Shown here: positions 44,375 through 56,223 of the stretch, piece after piece | Numbering within the stretch: the first letter of the stretch is position 1 | How the letters are laid out: each line of letters opens with the position of its first letter | DNA from: Acanthosepion esculentum | Taxonomy: Eukaryota; Mollusca; Cephalopoda; Sepiida; Sepiidae | Length of the DNA: 64,000 nt | Direction: 5' to 3' | Assembly: GCA_964036315.1 (NCBI GenBank) | Contig: OZ038482.1 | Location: 7,840,020 to 7,904,019 of the forward strand | Program-made: the position numbers and the translations under genes | The notes under the pieces: generated by a model | The model's database searches: none | What the model was told of the DNA's origin: nothing | Seen by the model: the letters and a program-made list of their open reading frames with translations, nothing else

Positions 44375-44520
44375 GTTATTCTTTGCATTGGTGTCCTCAT
44401 AGGGTTATTATCAGAATATTTCAATATTCTGGCCTTCTTAAAGTGCTTGTTATAATGCTCTCAGAATTTTTAACACTTTATTCAATCAATTCAGATAACC
44501 ACTTCTGTGGACAGCAGAAC
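44375..44520 (-). repeat. Possible very old relative of the tRNA-headed repeat
   Basis: GGTTATTATCAGAATATTTC then CCTTCTTAAAGTGCTTG resembles the 32.0-kb diverged copy (GTTATTATCATAATGTTTC...CTTCTTCAGGTGTTTG). Identity is low. Confidence 0.3.
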
Positions 44521-45449
44521 TATGTTGCAGGAGTTCATTCTTCTTCTGTTAAATGGATTTCAAATAAACTGCATATATTTAACCAATATTTATATGCATT
44601 GTGCCATTTTAAAAAGAATAAGGGGAGGAGAGATTGAGGGATTTCAACCAAACTTATCCTATTAAAGACTTATTTGAGGCGATTATGAAAAAAAAAACAA
44701 GCCTGACTCAAAGTGAAATTTACAAAGAAACAAGCATTTGTGAAAATGACAAAAATATTTTTACAACAGTAAATTGTTCAATACAAAATGGCCTTAGCAC
44801 AAAATTTCCTTTGTGTGCTTTAAGTTGTCTGGGCAGATTAACAGTTCTTGTAAATACAAATTTCAGTTTTCTCTTAGAAAACATTTTGTGAAAAATCAAT
44901 ACATTTTCTTTCCTTAGTAATAAAAGAGAAATTCTACTTACTTTGCAATTGCACAAATTCAATAGATTGAGGAGTGAGAAAATTCAAAAGGTGAGAAAGG
45001 AAAACTTATCTCAGGTGATATTGGTTTCCTGGGCCCTTCAGACAAAAGACATTCAAATATGAGATAACATCTCATAATTTTAGAAAAGACATTCAAATAT
45101 GCAAAATAAAACTCTGGCTTAGGAAAAAGACATATCAAAACCTCTTTTTCGCAAATTTTTAGTCATGTTCTTTTCTTTTTTTTTTATAAACTATCTGGCT
45201 ACATTTTAGTGGTTTCTTTAAAAAAAAAAAAGTGTTCATAACCTTATAATTTTCCATATGATTCTAAAATTCTTTTTATTAAAAATCATTTTTATATTAA
45301 TTTTGTGTAAAAAAATTAAAGTAATATAAAAATGATTTATAATAAAAAAAATATTAAATCATATAGAAAACTCAGAAAATTAAAAAGTTATGAAATTTTT
45401 CTTTTTTATTTACACACAATTCCAACATTTTCTTATTATATAAATAATT

Positions 45450-45970
45450 TTTATAATTAAACAAATCCAAAGACACATTAGAATAGTGAAAGATGCCTTT
45501 CAAAAACTAAACAAAATAAGAGGAAAAGAAAAAGATAAATGTGCTCAAATATCACTCCTCCTATATGGCAATGAATGCTGGACAGTTTCCTCACAGACAA
45601 AGAAAAGATTTGCGATAACAGATGTGGTTCTATAGGAGGATGCCGAGAATACCACAGTTGGAATATGCGAGTAACAAGGTAGTTGTAAGCAAAATGTAAA
45701 CGAAAAGAACACATTTACTTAAGGTCAGAATAAGACAGTTGAAATTTCAAGAAAATAATGAGAAAAGAGAGCTTGAAGAATTTAACACTCACAGGATGTA
45801 TGGAAGGCCAGAAGGGCTGACAGGAACAGTGAATAAACAAGAGAGTATAAATGGATGGCAGAACATGAACTAGCAGGGATAGAAATGTGGCAAACATTAG
45901 TTAGAACTAAAAAGTATAGGAAGTTGTGGAGTACCATGATCACCCACATCCTAAAAGGGCACAGCATATA
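45450..45970 (+). pseudogene. RTE-like LINE 3' fragment
   Basis: The plus strand reads, in broken frames, LLYGNECWTVSSQTKKRF (the YG-x-E-C-W-T block seen on the minus strand at 33.6 kb) and later MAEHELAGIEMWQTLVRTKK then YRKLWSTMITHILKGHSI before a stop, the C-terminus of the same LINE family. It is on the opposite strand to copies A-C. The middle section is frameshifted several times. The TAG stop at about 45969 coincides with the family's ORF end. Confidence 0.75.
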
Positions 45971-46837
45971 GATCATTTTTATAGTAGGCCTAGAGAACAG
46001 GTCATAATATTATCCAAGAACTTCTAATAAAAGAGAAACTGTTTCCAGACATACTATCAGGTTTCTCAAAAGATTTATTTCTAATAAAAGGTTTGAATAA
46101 AAGAAAACCTCAATAAAGAAATGATTATCAGCTTTCTGTCAATAGAAATCACTTTGAAAAGTTTTCTTGTCTCTTGAATTGAGAATTTTCTCTTCAAGAT
46201 CCAATCATTTGAGTGGTTGGTTCTCATTCTTGATTCATGCGGACAATTCTTTCGATAGCTGTCAATAGACTACCCAATTTTTTTTTCAGCTTCTTGATGG
46301 TCCGGAAACTGACCATATTAAAATGTTAAAAATAAAAAAAAGAAATGTCTTTCATATCTTGGAGGGTTACAAATGTTTACTTTATTTGGGACTGGATGCT
46401 ATCAAGCTTAAATTAGATCTTTCAGTATCTAATTACATATAAAAATAAATAAATAAAAGTGTTCTAAGCTGGATACTAGCTGGAAAAAGTTGAATTTACT
46501 GGTTTTTAAGATTTTTGAGAATTATATATGAATTCTCAAAAGTTGCTTCAGTTCTGATTTCTAATCAGAAAAATAAGTTGTAAAGTATTTTCAAGGTTAG
46601 CAAATAAAATTTTCATATTGAAAAAAAAAAATAAAAATAACTGATCAGTTTATATCATAAAAAAAAAAGAAAGCGGGAGCAAAATAAAATTACATTAAAT
46701 TAAAAACCAGGTTTTTTTCTGCAAGAAAGGAAATATAATAATAATAAAAAAATAAACATTTTACATACCAATAAAAAAAATTAAAAAAATTGGATCATTT
46801 CAAATTTGTACAATTGATTTTTTACAGCTTATTGCAG

Positions 46838-47170
46838 GTTATTTAAAGCCAGAAAATATTTTGACATCCTAAGAAGTTTTTGTAGATAATGATTTACTCG
46901 TACATGTCCAACCATTTAACCCATAACTGGGTGGAGAAGAGGTGGATTCAGACATTTTGCTAGGGTATTTGCACATAAGTGAATATTACAAACCTGATTG
47001 AACTTGGCTCTCCAATTTCCAATTCCAAGCAGTTATTCATTACACCAGCTGTAAATTAAAGTTTACAACACTTGGTATTCCCAAGCGGTCACCAATCTAG
47101 GTACTGACCAGGCTCAACTTTGGTAATCATACAAGAACTGGTGTTTGAATGTGATATAGCTGTAAGCTCT
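46838..47170 (-). repeat. 5S rRNA + tRNA composite SINE
   Basis: On the minus strand: a 5S-like head (about 47061-47167) with GAGCCTGGTCAGTACCTAGA, TTGGTGACCGCTTGGGAATA and CCAAGTGTTGTAAAC; a tRNA-like module (46991-47050) with GCTGGTGTAATGAATAACTG and AAGTTCAATCAGGTT; then the body GCAAATACCCTAGC and the 3' end GAGTAAATCATTATCTACAA...AAAATATTTTCTGGCTTTAA. Together with the 7.9- and 15.4-kb copies it defines the family ends. Confidence 0.8.
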
Positions 47171-47312
47171 TCACATCTATAAACATTAGATGTGTATGAA
47201 TGTTTAATTGTAGTAAGTAAGTAAACAAACAAAACAAACATCTAGCAGATTTCATTTAAATTCTTTTTGTTTCCATCACTTTTGATATTAGATAATCTAC
47301 ACTGTGATAATA

Positions 47313-47488
47313 GATTTGCCAGGAATGGTGAAATGCTGTAAGAGCCATAGTTCAAATTAACTGCGGATAACTTTGGCATCAAGGTACTCTCTAAATATTT
47401 TCATCTCAGTGTGAGTGCGTTGATCGCAAGGACATCCACAGTAAATTTGTGCCCTGGCTCTTACAACATTCACCATTCCTGGCAGATC
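47313..47488. mobile_element. Foldback element with about 75-bp diverged arms
   Basis: The left arm begins GATTTGCCAGGAATGGTGAA (47313) and the right arm, reversed, GATCTGCCAGGAATGGTGAA (47488 leftward). Both continue with TGTAAGAGCCA, CAAATT-ACTG-GGAT and ATCAA. The loop is about 20 nt. No coding capacity. Confidence 0.75.
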
Positions 47489-47741
47489 GATCTTTTATTA
47501 TAAGCCTGTGGTATATCTACTAACAAAAGTAATGAAAACAAAAATAATCTAAATGAAATCAGTTAGATTATATATTAAATTTTTTTTTTTAGATTTAAAA
47601 TTTCCAGCATCCCTCATTCGTGTGAATGTGTAGTCACACCATCCAAACAAATTTAGTCCGGTGAAGTTCTAAAGAATAAAACACAAACAAAAACTTTTTC
47701 TACTTTGTAATACATTTTCTTCCAAAAATATTTTTCTTGAG

Positions 47742-47742
<1 letters not shown>

Positions 47743-47804
<62 letters not shown>
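47743..47804. repeat. (TA)31 microsatellite
   Basis: Pure TA run just before a perfect hairpin. Confidence 0.95.
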
Positions 47805-47808
<4 letters not shown>

Positions 47809-47816
47809 TATATATC

Positions 47817-47914
47817 TCTAGGAAGAAATATAGTCTTAAGATGTGCTATATTTATGATATTGAGCACTTTATCCCATAAATATAGCACATCTTAAGACTA
47901 TATTTCTTCCTAGA
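47817..47914. repeat. Perfect 40-bp inverted repeat, 18-nt loop
   Basis: 47817-47856 and 47875-47914 are exact reverse complements (arm starts TCTAGGAAGAAATATAGTCT). AT-rich sequence flanks both sides. Exact arms suggest recent formation or ongoing correction. Confidence 0.9.
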
Positions 47915-48148
47915 TATTATATATATAATGAAAGATTGAAAATCCCATAAATCTGGAGTACTTAAAGTCAGAAATTTTGATTTTCATTGAAAAGTACAGC
48001 ATTGTTGCAAATACTGCATTTCTATAGGTTATAAAACCTTTTAGACAAATGAAAAAAAAAACCTAACAAAACAAAGTTTAATGTTCATTCTTTATAAAAA
48101 ATGAATCTGCATTATACTTTCTATGTGTTACTCAAGAGAAAAACTTCA

Positions 48149-48216
48149 GTGACAGTTCTTAAAAAATATTTTAAAACTTTATGTGACAGTTCTTAAAAAA
48201 TATTTTAAAACTTTAT
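48149..48216. repeat. 34-bp perfect tandem duplication
   Basis: 48149-48182 and 48183-48216 are identical (start GTGACAGTTCTT). Confidence 0.95.
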
Positions 48217-48219
48217 GCC

Positions 48220-49145
48220 AATATGAAAACCAAAATGAAAGTTTATAAAATAAAGTTTTCTTTTTTTTGTTTGTTTATTTTTCAAACCTATCATCTGGTG
48301 AGTAGCAGACTGATATAACAAATGCCAAACTAAAACACTGACATTCTATTTGACAAGCTAAGTAAATAGTCAGAAGCCATATAGAAAGGCACGGATATGA
48401 AAGGAAATAAAAAAAAAAAAAAAAAAAACATAATGGCACAGCCATCAAGAGTTGATTACCATGCTAAGCAAAGTATCTGGTATCCTATGTTAACTTCATT
48501 ATTGACATAAATCTCTAAGGTGCCAGTAATGAATGAATTACCGAGGCTACAGGTCTTCAGCAACCCTGAGAAATAGGAAAGCAGCCTCAAGTAAAATAGG
48601 AATAGTCAAAAAAATAAATACAAATGCAACCTCAAGTAAAATCATATTGATATTTTTGAAAGGAAAAGAAATTCTGCTATAATTAGCTCCGAAAGCTAAC
48701 TGCATAATCATTCAACATGTTGATTTTGTGAGAAAAAAAAATACTTAAAAAGAAAGCCTTTATGCTTTAAGCTGCATGGTGATTTACCACAAGGAAGATG
48801 ACAAGATTTACTGAATTTAAGAATTTGATATTTCACTGAAAAAATTAGATATTTTCTTTCTATGTCAATGCATGTACTTAAGGGGTTTTGTACCTGAATA
48901 AAATAAAATGTCTACCTGTTTACAGCTTCTATCAAAATAAGAGATACAGTTGAAAAATATCTGGAAAATATATTTACTCTATTAATAAGAATCAAGCTTA
49001 ATTTTTCATCTAAAACTTGAGTTAGTTATCTTCAACATCTTATACCATGTGATCTTCCATTTTAAATGTCTTTTTTCCAACAAAATTAAATTTCATTGTG
49101 ACAAAAATTAGGTAAATTTCATGTACTGCAATTTTTCTTTTTAAT
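48220..49145. other. No recognised gene
   Basis: AT-rich with an A19 run (about 48410-48428). Nothing assignable. Confidence 0.4.
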
Positions 49146-49149
49146 TTCT

Positions 49150-49700
49150 ATTAGTCTACCATTCAACTGTTCATGGGATATTTTGCTGCTATATGTGGTC
49201 TGTTGCTTCTACTGCATGTTTACAGATTCTTGATAAAATCCAAGAAGAATCTACAATGTTATTGGTCTTCACCTGGCATCTCAACTTCAGTCAGTTTTTC
49301 ACCACCATAATGCAGTTTGCTTGTGACTTTTCTATAAATACTTTCATGGTAATTGTGCTGATGAACTTTCCGCTAAGTTACCTTGACTTTACAGATTTAA
49401 TTACAGTACAAGATTGGCAGCTAGGTCTCATCATATTACATTTTAAATGGCTTGATGTAACCAGAATTTCTATGCTGATAGTTTCTTCTCTTGAATTATT
49501 TGCTTGTGGAACTCTCCCACCCTCTTGCTTTCCAGTCAACTTTGAGCTTCAAAAATTTACATCTAATATCAATCGTTATCTTTTGTCTTAATTCCTATTC
49601 TTTTATTGTTCTCTCTCCTTAATGTTTTACTTTTTCTTATATTCTTTCACACTCAGTAACTACTTATTTTATAGGACCTTTATTGCCTTGCTTGGGATTA
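49150..49700 (+). pseudogene. Jockey/CR1-type LINE 3' fragment
   Basis: The open frame 49193-49591 starts within MWSVASTACLQILDKIQ (equivalent to the LINE's CHIWSGAPSVCLGVLDKIQ, with the preceding TGCTGCTATATGTGG matching the LINE) and continues with TVQDWQLGLI, VSSLELFACGTLPPSCFPVN and FELQKFTSNINRYLLS. It is closer to the 39.2-kb copy (both have TVQDWQLGLII) than to the 19.8-kb LINE. The end GCTTGGGATTAAATTTTTTT corresponds to the LINE 3' terminus. It is 5'-truncated, though this C-terminal frame is still open over 132 codons. Confidence 0.8.
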
Positions 49701-49764
49701 AATTTTTTTTTTCTTTTTTAATCGTATTACTTTATTACCTCTAAATATATTTCTATATGACATA

Positions 49765-49766
<2 letters not shown>

Positions 49767-49799
<33 letters not shown>
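49767..49799. repeat. (GT)n microsatellite
   Basis: Pure GT run immediately upstream of a SINE B-box region. Confidence 0.95.
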
Positions 49800-49800
<1 letters not shown>

Positions 49801-50045
49801 CAAAAGCATTCCGACCATGAGCCAGGCTCAAATCCCACCATGGCCAATTTATCAAGGTGATTATTATCAGCCATGGGAGATGATTCCAGTGTGCAGCATT
49901 GTTTGGGAAAACCATACATATTCCTTGTAAATGAAATTGAGTAGATGAAAGTGTTTGGAAGCCAGTGCTGATTGTGCTAGCACTAAGTCACAAGACATTG
50001 TGACTGACGGCTTGAATGTACTGGCCTTGGTCAGATACCCACTAG
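49800..50045 (+). repeat. tRNA-derived SINE, third family (head truncated)
   Basis: It starts with the B-box-like GGCTCAAATCCCACCATGGC, followed by GGGAGATGATTCCAGTGTGC and the tail ACTAAGTCACAAGACATTGT...TGTACTGGCCTT. The reverse complement of 52.95-53.25 kb aligns through all three blocks. The A-box portion seems to have been replaced by the (GT)n tract. Confidence 0.65.
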
Positions 50046-50049
50046 ATTG

Positions 50050-50685
50050 GCTCTATACTAGAAACTGTAACTAAAGTCCACTTTGCATAGTTGCAGATAG
50101 ACTGTGGGAGTTGAAGAAACACAGACGTCTTTAACAGAGATTAGCAGATGAGCATACTTAGAAAGCAGCAGATAGCAAATTAACCTGTCAAAAAGAGATA
50201 ACCATACCAAAATAGGACATACTTCAGTAAAATTATTTGACAGTCCCCAAACCTTCATCATTCCTGTACATATTATTATGTTAAAGAGGAGGACTGACTT
50301 GTCATCACTTGACTCCCAATGAAATACTTACTGATGCTAAATGGCCATGAGGATAATGTCTTTCCAAAATTTGACAGCAAGAGTCTTCTGTGGAATCAAA
50401 GGCTGTTCATTGTAACTGAAACTTATCTTTTATTCCCAGACAGTGACCTCTCTCCTGTCCATATTATGGCAGTGACAATTCGTCAATGGAACTCCAAAAC
50501 GTTGATATGCTTTTAACCTAAATAAATAAATTCAAAGGGAAAATCACATGGGGAGTTGAATTAACCACAGAGTGAAACTGTTTTAGCTTTAACAAGTTTT
50601 TTTGATTTTATATATCAGAAACATTTCTAATTCAGAAGGTACCAAGAGACTTATGTTTTATTACTATGAATATTTTTTCTTTTTA
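50050..50685. other. No recognised gene
   Basis: Short open frames on both strands (50058-50261 minus; 50319-50516 plus) without conserved blocks. Confidence 0.35.
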
Positions 50686-50689
50686 CAAT

Positions 50690-51290
50690 TGTGTTCCCCC
50701 TGTACAAGGCCCAAGGGGCACTCATAGTAGAGGGTAACAGAGTAAGAGGCAAAGCTTATGCAGACATCTGTGGCAGAAAATGGTTAATGCTAGATTTGAA
50801 CAGGTTGAGATTGTAGTGATTGGGGAAGCATTCTCATGGGAGTTCCACAAGGTAGTGGTTCATAGGAAGAAGCTGCTCAAGTGGAACTTACATCTCACCA
50901 AAGGAATACAAAAAGAATGAGTTATTTGCTAGAATGTGTGTAGCATGGTACTAAGAAGTGTAGCTCATCTGAATAATTTCCATGGAAAATATAGCTATAG
51001 AGCAGCGAGAAGCTTGTGACAGCTCATCTGTGAGAAAGAGATTTGGTAGGATGGAAAATAATTTGTCACCCACAAGGATACAGAAACACTTTTGGACTAT
51101 CAAGAGCGGGAAGCAAAGATTTGGGAGCTCCTACCTATATATGGCAACAGTACTCCATTTTCAGCCTGATCTGGCTCTTGTAAAGGTAGAGGATAGCAGA
51201 AAGAGTCAGGTACTTGCTGGAGTGATACAGAGAACAAATCATTTTCCCCAGCATCTTGACAATTGGTGAAAGTTCTGGGTTTACTGCCTT
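50690..51290 (-). pseudogene. Jockey/CR1-type LINE C-terminal fragment
   Basis: On the minus strand from about 51270: KMLGKMICSLYHSSKYLTLS, AILYLYKSQIRLKMEYCCHI and WVGAPK match the LINE's thumb region (KVGSLCHTRKF...MEYCCHIWSGAPS). Toward 50,780, LP-ECFPNHYNLNLFKSSINH follows the LNSLP...CFPDSYN...FK block. Stops and shifts lie between them. It shares a longer stretch with the 29.6-30.0 kb copy and lies on the same strand as it. Confidence 0.75.
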
Positions 51291-51579
51291 ACAAAAAAAA
51301 AAAAAAAAACACACAACAAACCACTTGGCAAAACTACTTAAGTCCCTACCATTCTGGAGATCAAGTGGGTCAAATTGGTACAATTAATTTTCTATACTTT
51401 TTCTTTCCTCAAGTCATTTTCTTTCTTTCACTTTCTTTTCACTGTGTATTTTCTTTCTCCCGTTAAGAAAAACTTTTCGTTCCTTTGTCTTTATTCAACT
51501 TTCCTTTGTTTGACTTTTTTGTTTACAGAGCTAAAAATCAATACAAACTTATCTTTTATTAATTCTTTCATTTTTTTTC

Positions 51580-51792
51580 TCTTTAAGATAAACAACCCAA
51601 AAGAATACAAATCAAATGAATGGTTTCTTTGGAACAATGTAGAGGGGCTTCAAAGGCCTAGTCAGTCTCCTGACTTAAAGATGTATGGTAAAGTTTAGAG
51701 GAACTCCGGTAATATTAATGATTTGAAGGTCATTTGCAAAAAATAGTAGTGAAAGATTTCAAAACGATGTTGTAAAGTACTCATGAAAGGTT
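51580..51792 (+). pseudogene. Tc1-like transposase C-terminal relic
   Basis: The plus strand reads NNVEGLQRPSQSPDLKMYGK, corresponding to the 'V-x-x-L-x-W-P-x-Q-S-P-D-L-N-P-I-E-N-L-W' block that contains the second catalytic Asp. Farther on, KDFKTML-STHERLTT matches the C-terminal helix of Tc1 proteins. The block differs from the 9.8-kb copy, so this is another lineage or an independent copy. A tRNA-headed repeat tail begins right after it at 51793. Confidence 0.6.
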
Positions 51793-51922
51793 AACCACCT
51801 GAAGAAGGTCGGAGCGTACAACGGCCAAAACATTGTGATAAATATGGCAACAAAGATGAGGACAATAGTCCGAATAATGTAAATAGTGTACATAATAGCT
51901 CATCTCAGAAATATAGACAGAT
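51793..51922 (+). repeat. 3' half of the tRNA-headed repeat
   Basis: CCACCTGAAGAAGGTCGGAG, GTACAACGGCCAAAACATTG and the tail to ATAGACAGAT. The GAAAC of the core is changed to AAAAC here. No inverted partner is visible, and the 5' half is missing at the join with the Tc1 relic. Confidence 0.7.
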
Positions 51923-51924
51923 CA

Positions 51925-52940
51925 AAAATGAAATAAAACAGATATTATTTAATTAGAAAAGTTTTTAATGAATAAAATATATTGTCTTAAGAAAAAATTT
52001 TTTTTCACTGAATAAAGAAATTTTACAAGAAATGTTTTCATTTTTTTTAAATTTTAATTAGAATAATTTATAAAATTTTAAATCTTTTAAATTTCTGCAT
52101 TAATTTGTACCAGTTAGGTGATATATTAGTTAAGTCAGAACTATATTTACTAACCATAAATGGAAAAGCTTACAATTCTGTGACCCCAATATTTTATAAA
52201 AAATTTTGAATTTTTTGTGTATATAAATGTTCTGATTTTTGTAAATACAGATCTCCATACAATATAAGAAAAAGTGATAACGACAGTAAAGTTAAAGGCA
52301 AAGTACATAAAATTCAATAAAACATTAGATTATGGAGAATATTTTCCTAAATTTTTAAGATTACTGGGTAATTAAAAAATTATATTAAAAAAAAAAAGCA
52401 CTCATGCTATATTCATCAAATAATTTTTACAGATGATATATCCAACATAGATAAACTTCCATCTTTCAGTCAAGCTATCAAATGCCTACTGCCATGTAAA
52501 AAAAAAAATGCATTTCTGTGATATATTAAGCTTAAAGTAAGTAATGTTTCAAATCAGATTAATTAAACTTGAAATCACCTAATGTTCCTTAAATAAAGTT
52601 TCAGAAAAGTATATTTTATTTTTGAAATAAAGAAAAAGTAATTTGCTTATTAGAAATATTTAATTTAATCTATTGGCTTGAAATTAAAACTAAAATAAAA
52701 ACGTCAAGATTTTTCATTTTTTTTTAAATGTATTTTAAACTTTAGGTATTGTATTTCTGTAGAGGTATCTACTTTATAATGAATTCTATCCTATAGGTTT
52801 CATTGTTCAATATCTTTTGTAAAAGAACTGGCTAGGATTGTTAGCTAATCCCTGTTGAAGATACCTGATCAGGCACATTTGCATTTCTTTAAGATCCACA
52901 AAGACAAACTGTGGTTTATACTGTAACTATGCTGAGCAAT
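51925..52940. other. AT-rich stretch without recognised genes
   Basis: No assignable element. Confidence 0.4.
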
Positions 52941-52949
52941 CCTTAGTTA

Positions 52950-53250
52950 CAGTTCATGAGAACAGATCCGTTTTGAAGAGGGCCAGTATATTAAAACCAT
53001 TGATCACAATGACTTAGTCCAACCATTGACAGGTTCTGAACAGTTCCATGAACCCAATTTCATTATTGGATCAACTTGTGATATGGTTTTCAGGCATTTT
53101 CCCCCCAATGGCACTGCATGCTGGAATCATCTCCATCAGCCAATATTAACAAGAATTCACTTCTTTGACAAATCATCTATGGTGGGATTTGAACACGGGT
53201 CTTATAGTCAGAAACCTAATCACACAACCATGCACACACAATATTGCAGA

Positions 53251-53253
<3 letters not shown>
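52950..53253 (-). repeat. tRNA-derived SINE, third family (with head)
   Basis: On the minus strand: TGTGCATGGTTGTGTGATTA (tRNA-like A-box region), GTGTTCAAATCCCACCATAG (B-box), GGAGATGATTCCAGCATGCA, then ACTAAGTCATTGTGAT and TACTGGCCCTCTTC. It is fuller at the 5' end than the 49.8-kb copy. Confidence 0.7.
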
Positions 53254-53284
<31 letters not shown>

Positions 53285-53292
53285 AAAAAAAA
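53254..53292. repeat. A-rich tract (A29 G A9)
   Basis: It lies at the head side of the minus-strand SINE, so it is not its tail. Confidence 0.85.
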
Positions 53293-53294
53293 GT

Positions 53295-56220
53295 CCAGTC
53301 ATAGCCAAGTGCACTCATCACAAAGTTAAACTCAAACAAACTAGAAATCTACAGAATATTCTAAAAGATATAAAAATATTACATGTTAAGATATTGTAAA
53401 TGTATAATGAAGTTTTTTTATGATAAAAAAAAATTCATTATTGTGTTACCTTTTCAGATAAAATTTATTCCTAATCCATGCCATAATCCATAATCTAGGT
53501 ATAATGCTATTTAATATGTTTGTAATGTTATATCGCAAAATTTATAGAAAAAAAAGGAAAAAAGATTTTTAGCTTTAATCAATTTGCCCAGTTATAGTAA
53601 ACCTTTTTTTAACCTATATTACAATGTTCTTCCAAATATACTTTACTAATAGTGTTAAGCTCTTTTTTCATTGTATATAAATTGATTTCTAGATTAAAGC
53701 ATAAGAATTATACAGCAAATGAATTTGGTCAAGATGACATATCAAGAGAAAGATTTAATGGAAATCCAATGTTATGAGGGAAAGTAGCAGTTATAGAAGA
53801 GTGAATTTTAACCAAATTTTTCTCATTAAAGAAAAAAATAAAAAATAAATTAATTTAAATAGCAATAGAAATATTTCTGCTTTCTGTGGTAATATACACC
53901 AAGCTGTAAAGATATGTCAAATTGTTATATGACGAGTGCTGCAAAGATCCATTTCCCAAATATAATCCCTTCCAAGTCAGGCTGAGGACATTTCATCATC
54001 CCACTGTGTTTGTGTATTTGAAAAAAAAAATTTTAAAAAATGGCAAAATGTAGGTAACAAAACTTTTATCTGACAACATCTAGCTCTTGATAATGAGCAA
54101 GAAGGTTGAAAGTATCCCTCCAAATGCATCACAACATTTGAAAACATTTTACTACAGAAGACAGTATTTTAAAGTGTATAGTAAACATTTAATGCATTTG
54201 TTTTTTTGTGCTGTGAAGTTTGGTAAAACCATTATATATGATGTTACTTGTACATTTAAATTTGAAATGCATATCTAGCATTAAAAAAACAAAAAAAAAA
54301 CTATCAGGACGTAAGTTATAAAAATTTTCTCTATATCACCGACAACATTAACACTTGGGCTTGGGTTTAATATTATTTGAAACTACCAACCAGAAAACAT
54401 ATTTTCTTTACTTACTTTTATCAACCTGCACATTCAAGAAATCTAATACACACTTTTTAATAAGTAAAAACGGGACATGTATTTCAAATAAGAAGTGTCT
54501 GTTTGAAGTGTGTGTATGTGTGCACTGTTCATTTTAACTATGCATATGTTGAGCCTGATAAACCCACTGAAGTCTGAATAAATAATACATTCAACATGCC
54601 CCCAAGAAAGAAATTGGAACTAGGAGTTGTTTTTTCTGTGATACTGCAAATAACTATTTAACAAATTCAGTTTTTAACTCTTATGAGCAGGCATATGCAC
54701 AGGTGACAGTAGCCAACCAAATACCAACTGCACCGTTTTCAATTCCTCTTACTGCTACTCTTCACTTTACACAACTGTTATTGAAGCTTTTTCAATTGCT
54801 GTGTTAGAAAGACACAAAAAATGTTTGGCACTTATGAATATCAGAAATTCTTAATTCTATGACCAACATATTAAAGAAATATTCAGTAGCAGTAACTTTT
54901 GCACCTCATAAGGATTTGTAATTTTATTGTGTTATAAGCATTTTTATTTGCAGCATTCTGAAGACACCACTCCATGCTGAACATTAGTCTGAACATAATG
55001 ACAAATCACCTTTTCTTTATTTTTTTGGTTCTATTGCATCTTGTTCATATTGCTTTCGGAATTTGTATTAAACTTTCTGATTTATGATTCACCATTTTGA
55101 TAATAAAAAAATGTAGAAATCGATGCTGAGAAATAAAACATGAAAAGTAATACAAACATGAAAATATCAATTCTTGAAAGGCAAAAATCAAATTTGACCT
55201 TTGTAAGAGCAGTGATATTTTAACATTGCTTTTTTCAGTTTCTAATTTGAAAAATATGTTGACTTATGAAAATTACTGGTTGATTTTGACTGAGAGCATT
55301 TTCCTGAATATATTGCAGAAAGAAAAAAAAAAAAAGAAAAGTGAACTGATCTCTTCAATATATGAAGGTGGCGGCATATGATTTCAGCAAGAATTGCAGA
55401 GTTAACCTTTCTTTTTCTATTGGCCTGTGTGTCTTTCAGTCACATTTAATGAATTTTCAACAGTTTGCCAACATCAAAACCTGCATTCATTTACACCTCC
55501 CTCTTCTTTTGGGAACATCTATACCGTAAATGAGATCAGTCGTTTCCTGATACAGAAAAATGACACACTGAATAGTACAGTAACTGTCAGAATGTGTGTA
55601 ATCAATTCTAAGTTGAAATAAGAAAATTTTGAAACCACAAATAAGCAAAAGAAGTGAGTTTGCAGAATTAATTTGTCTCATCTTTACATAACTGTAAGAA
55701 GAAATCAAATGCAAGACCAATAATATAAAGTAGTCTACTTAGTTCCTAATTGCATCAAATAAATGCACATAGATTCATTGATTAGGATATTATATTGGAT
55801 TGCTTGCCAGGAACTAAAAATGAACTGTTATCATTTCACAAGATAGCATTATTTACTTATATTGTATCAGGTAATTTGTAATAATTCTTTCCAATGTTTT
55901 TACTGTTCAATGATACAGATGATCAAAGAGAGATGTTGATTTCGCAATGATGCTATACAGTTTATGGTTTTATTAGCAGTAGAAAGACTGCTTCAGTTTT
56001 TTTAATTTTTTTTAAAAAAAAAAAACAGGACAACCAATTTCAGTTCTTTTCTGAGGCTGGGGGGAGGGGGGTCTGAAGTATAAAATAAAAATAAAAGGCT
56101 AAATATAACTCTCCAAGTCTGATAAACTTAATATTTATAATCATTTTCTTTTCACATTGAAGAGAAAAAAAAATAAATAAAGTATGAAGATATATCAAAA
56201 AATTCAAATTAAAAAATTAA
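53295..56220. other. Long AT-rich stretch without recognised genes
   Basis: No assignable coding region, RNA or repeat family over almost 3 kb. A G-rich patch GGCTGGGGGGAGGGGGG lies near 56055. Confidence 0.4.
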
Positions 56221-56223
56221 ATT

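Noticed and set aside
47700..47888. Minus-strand open frame with Ile-Tyr repeats
   Set aside because: Microsatellite artefact over (TA)31 and the hairpin.
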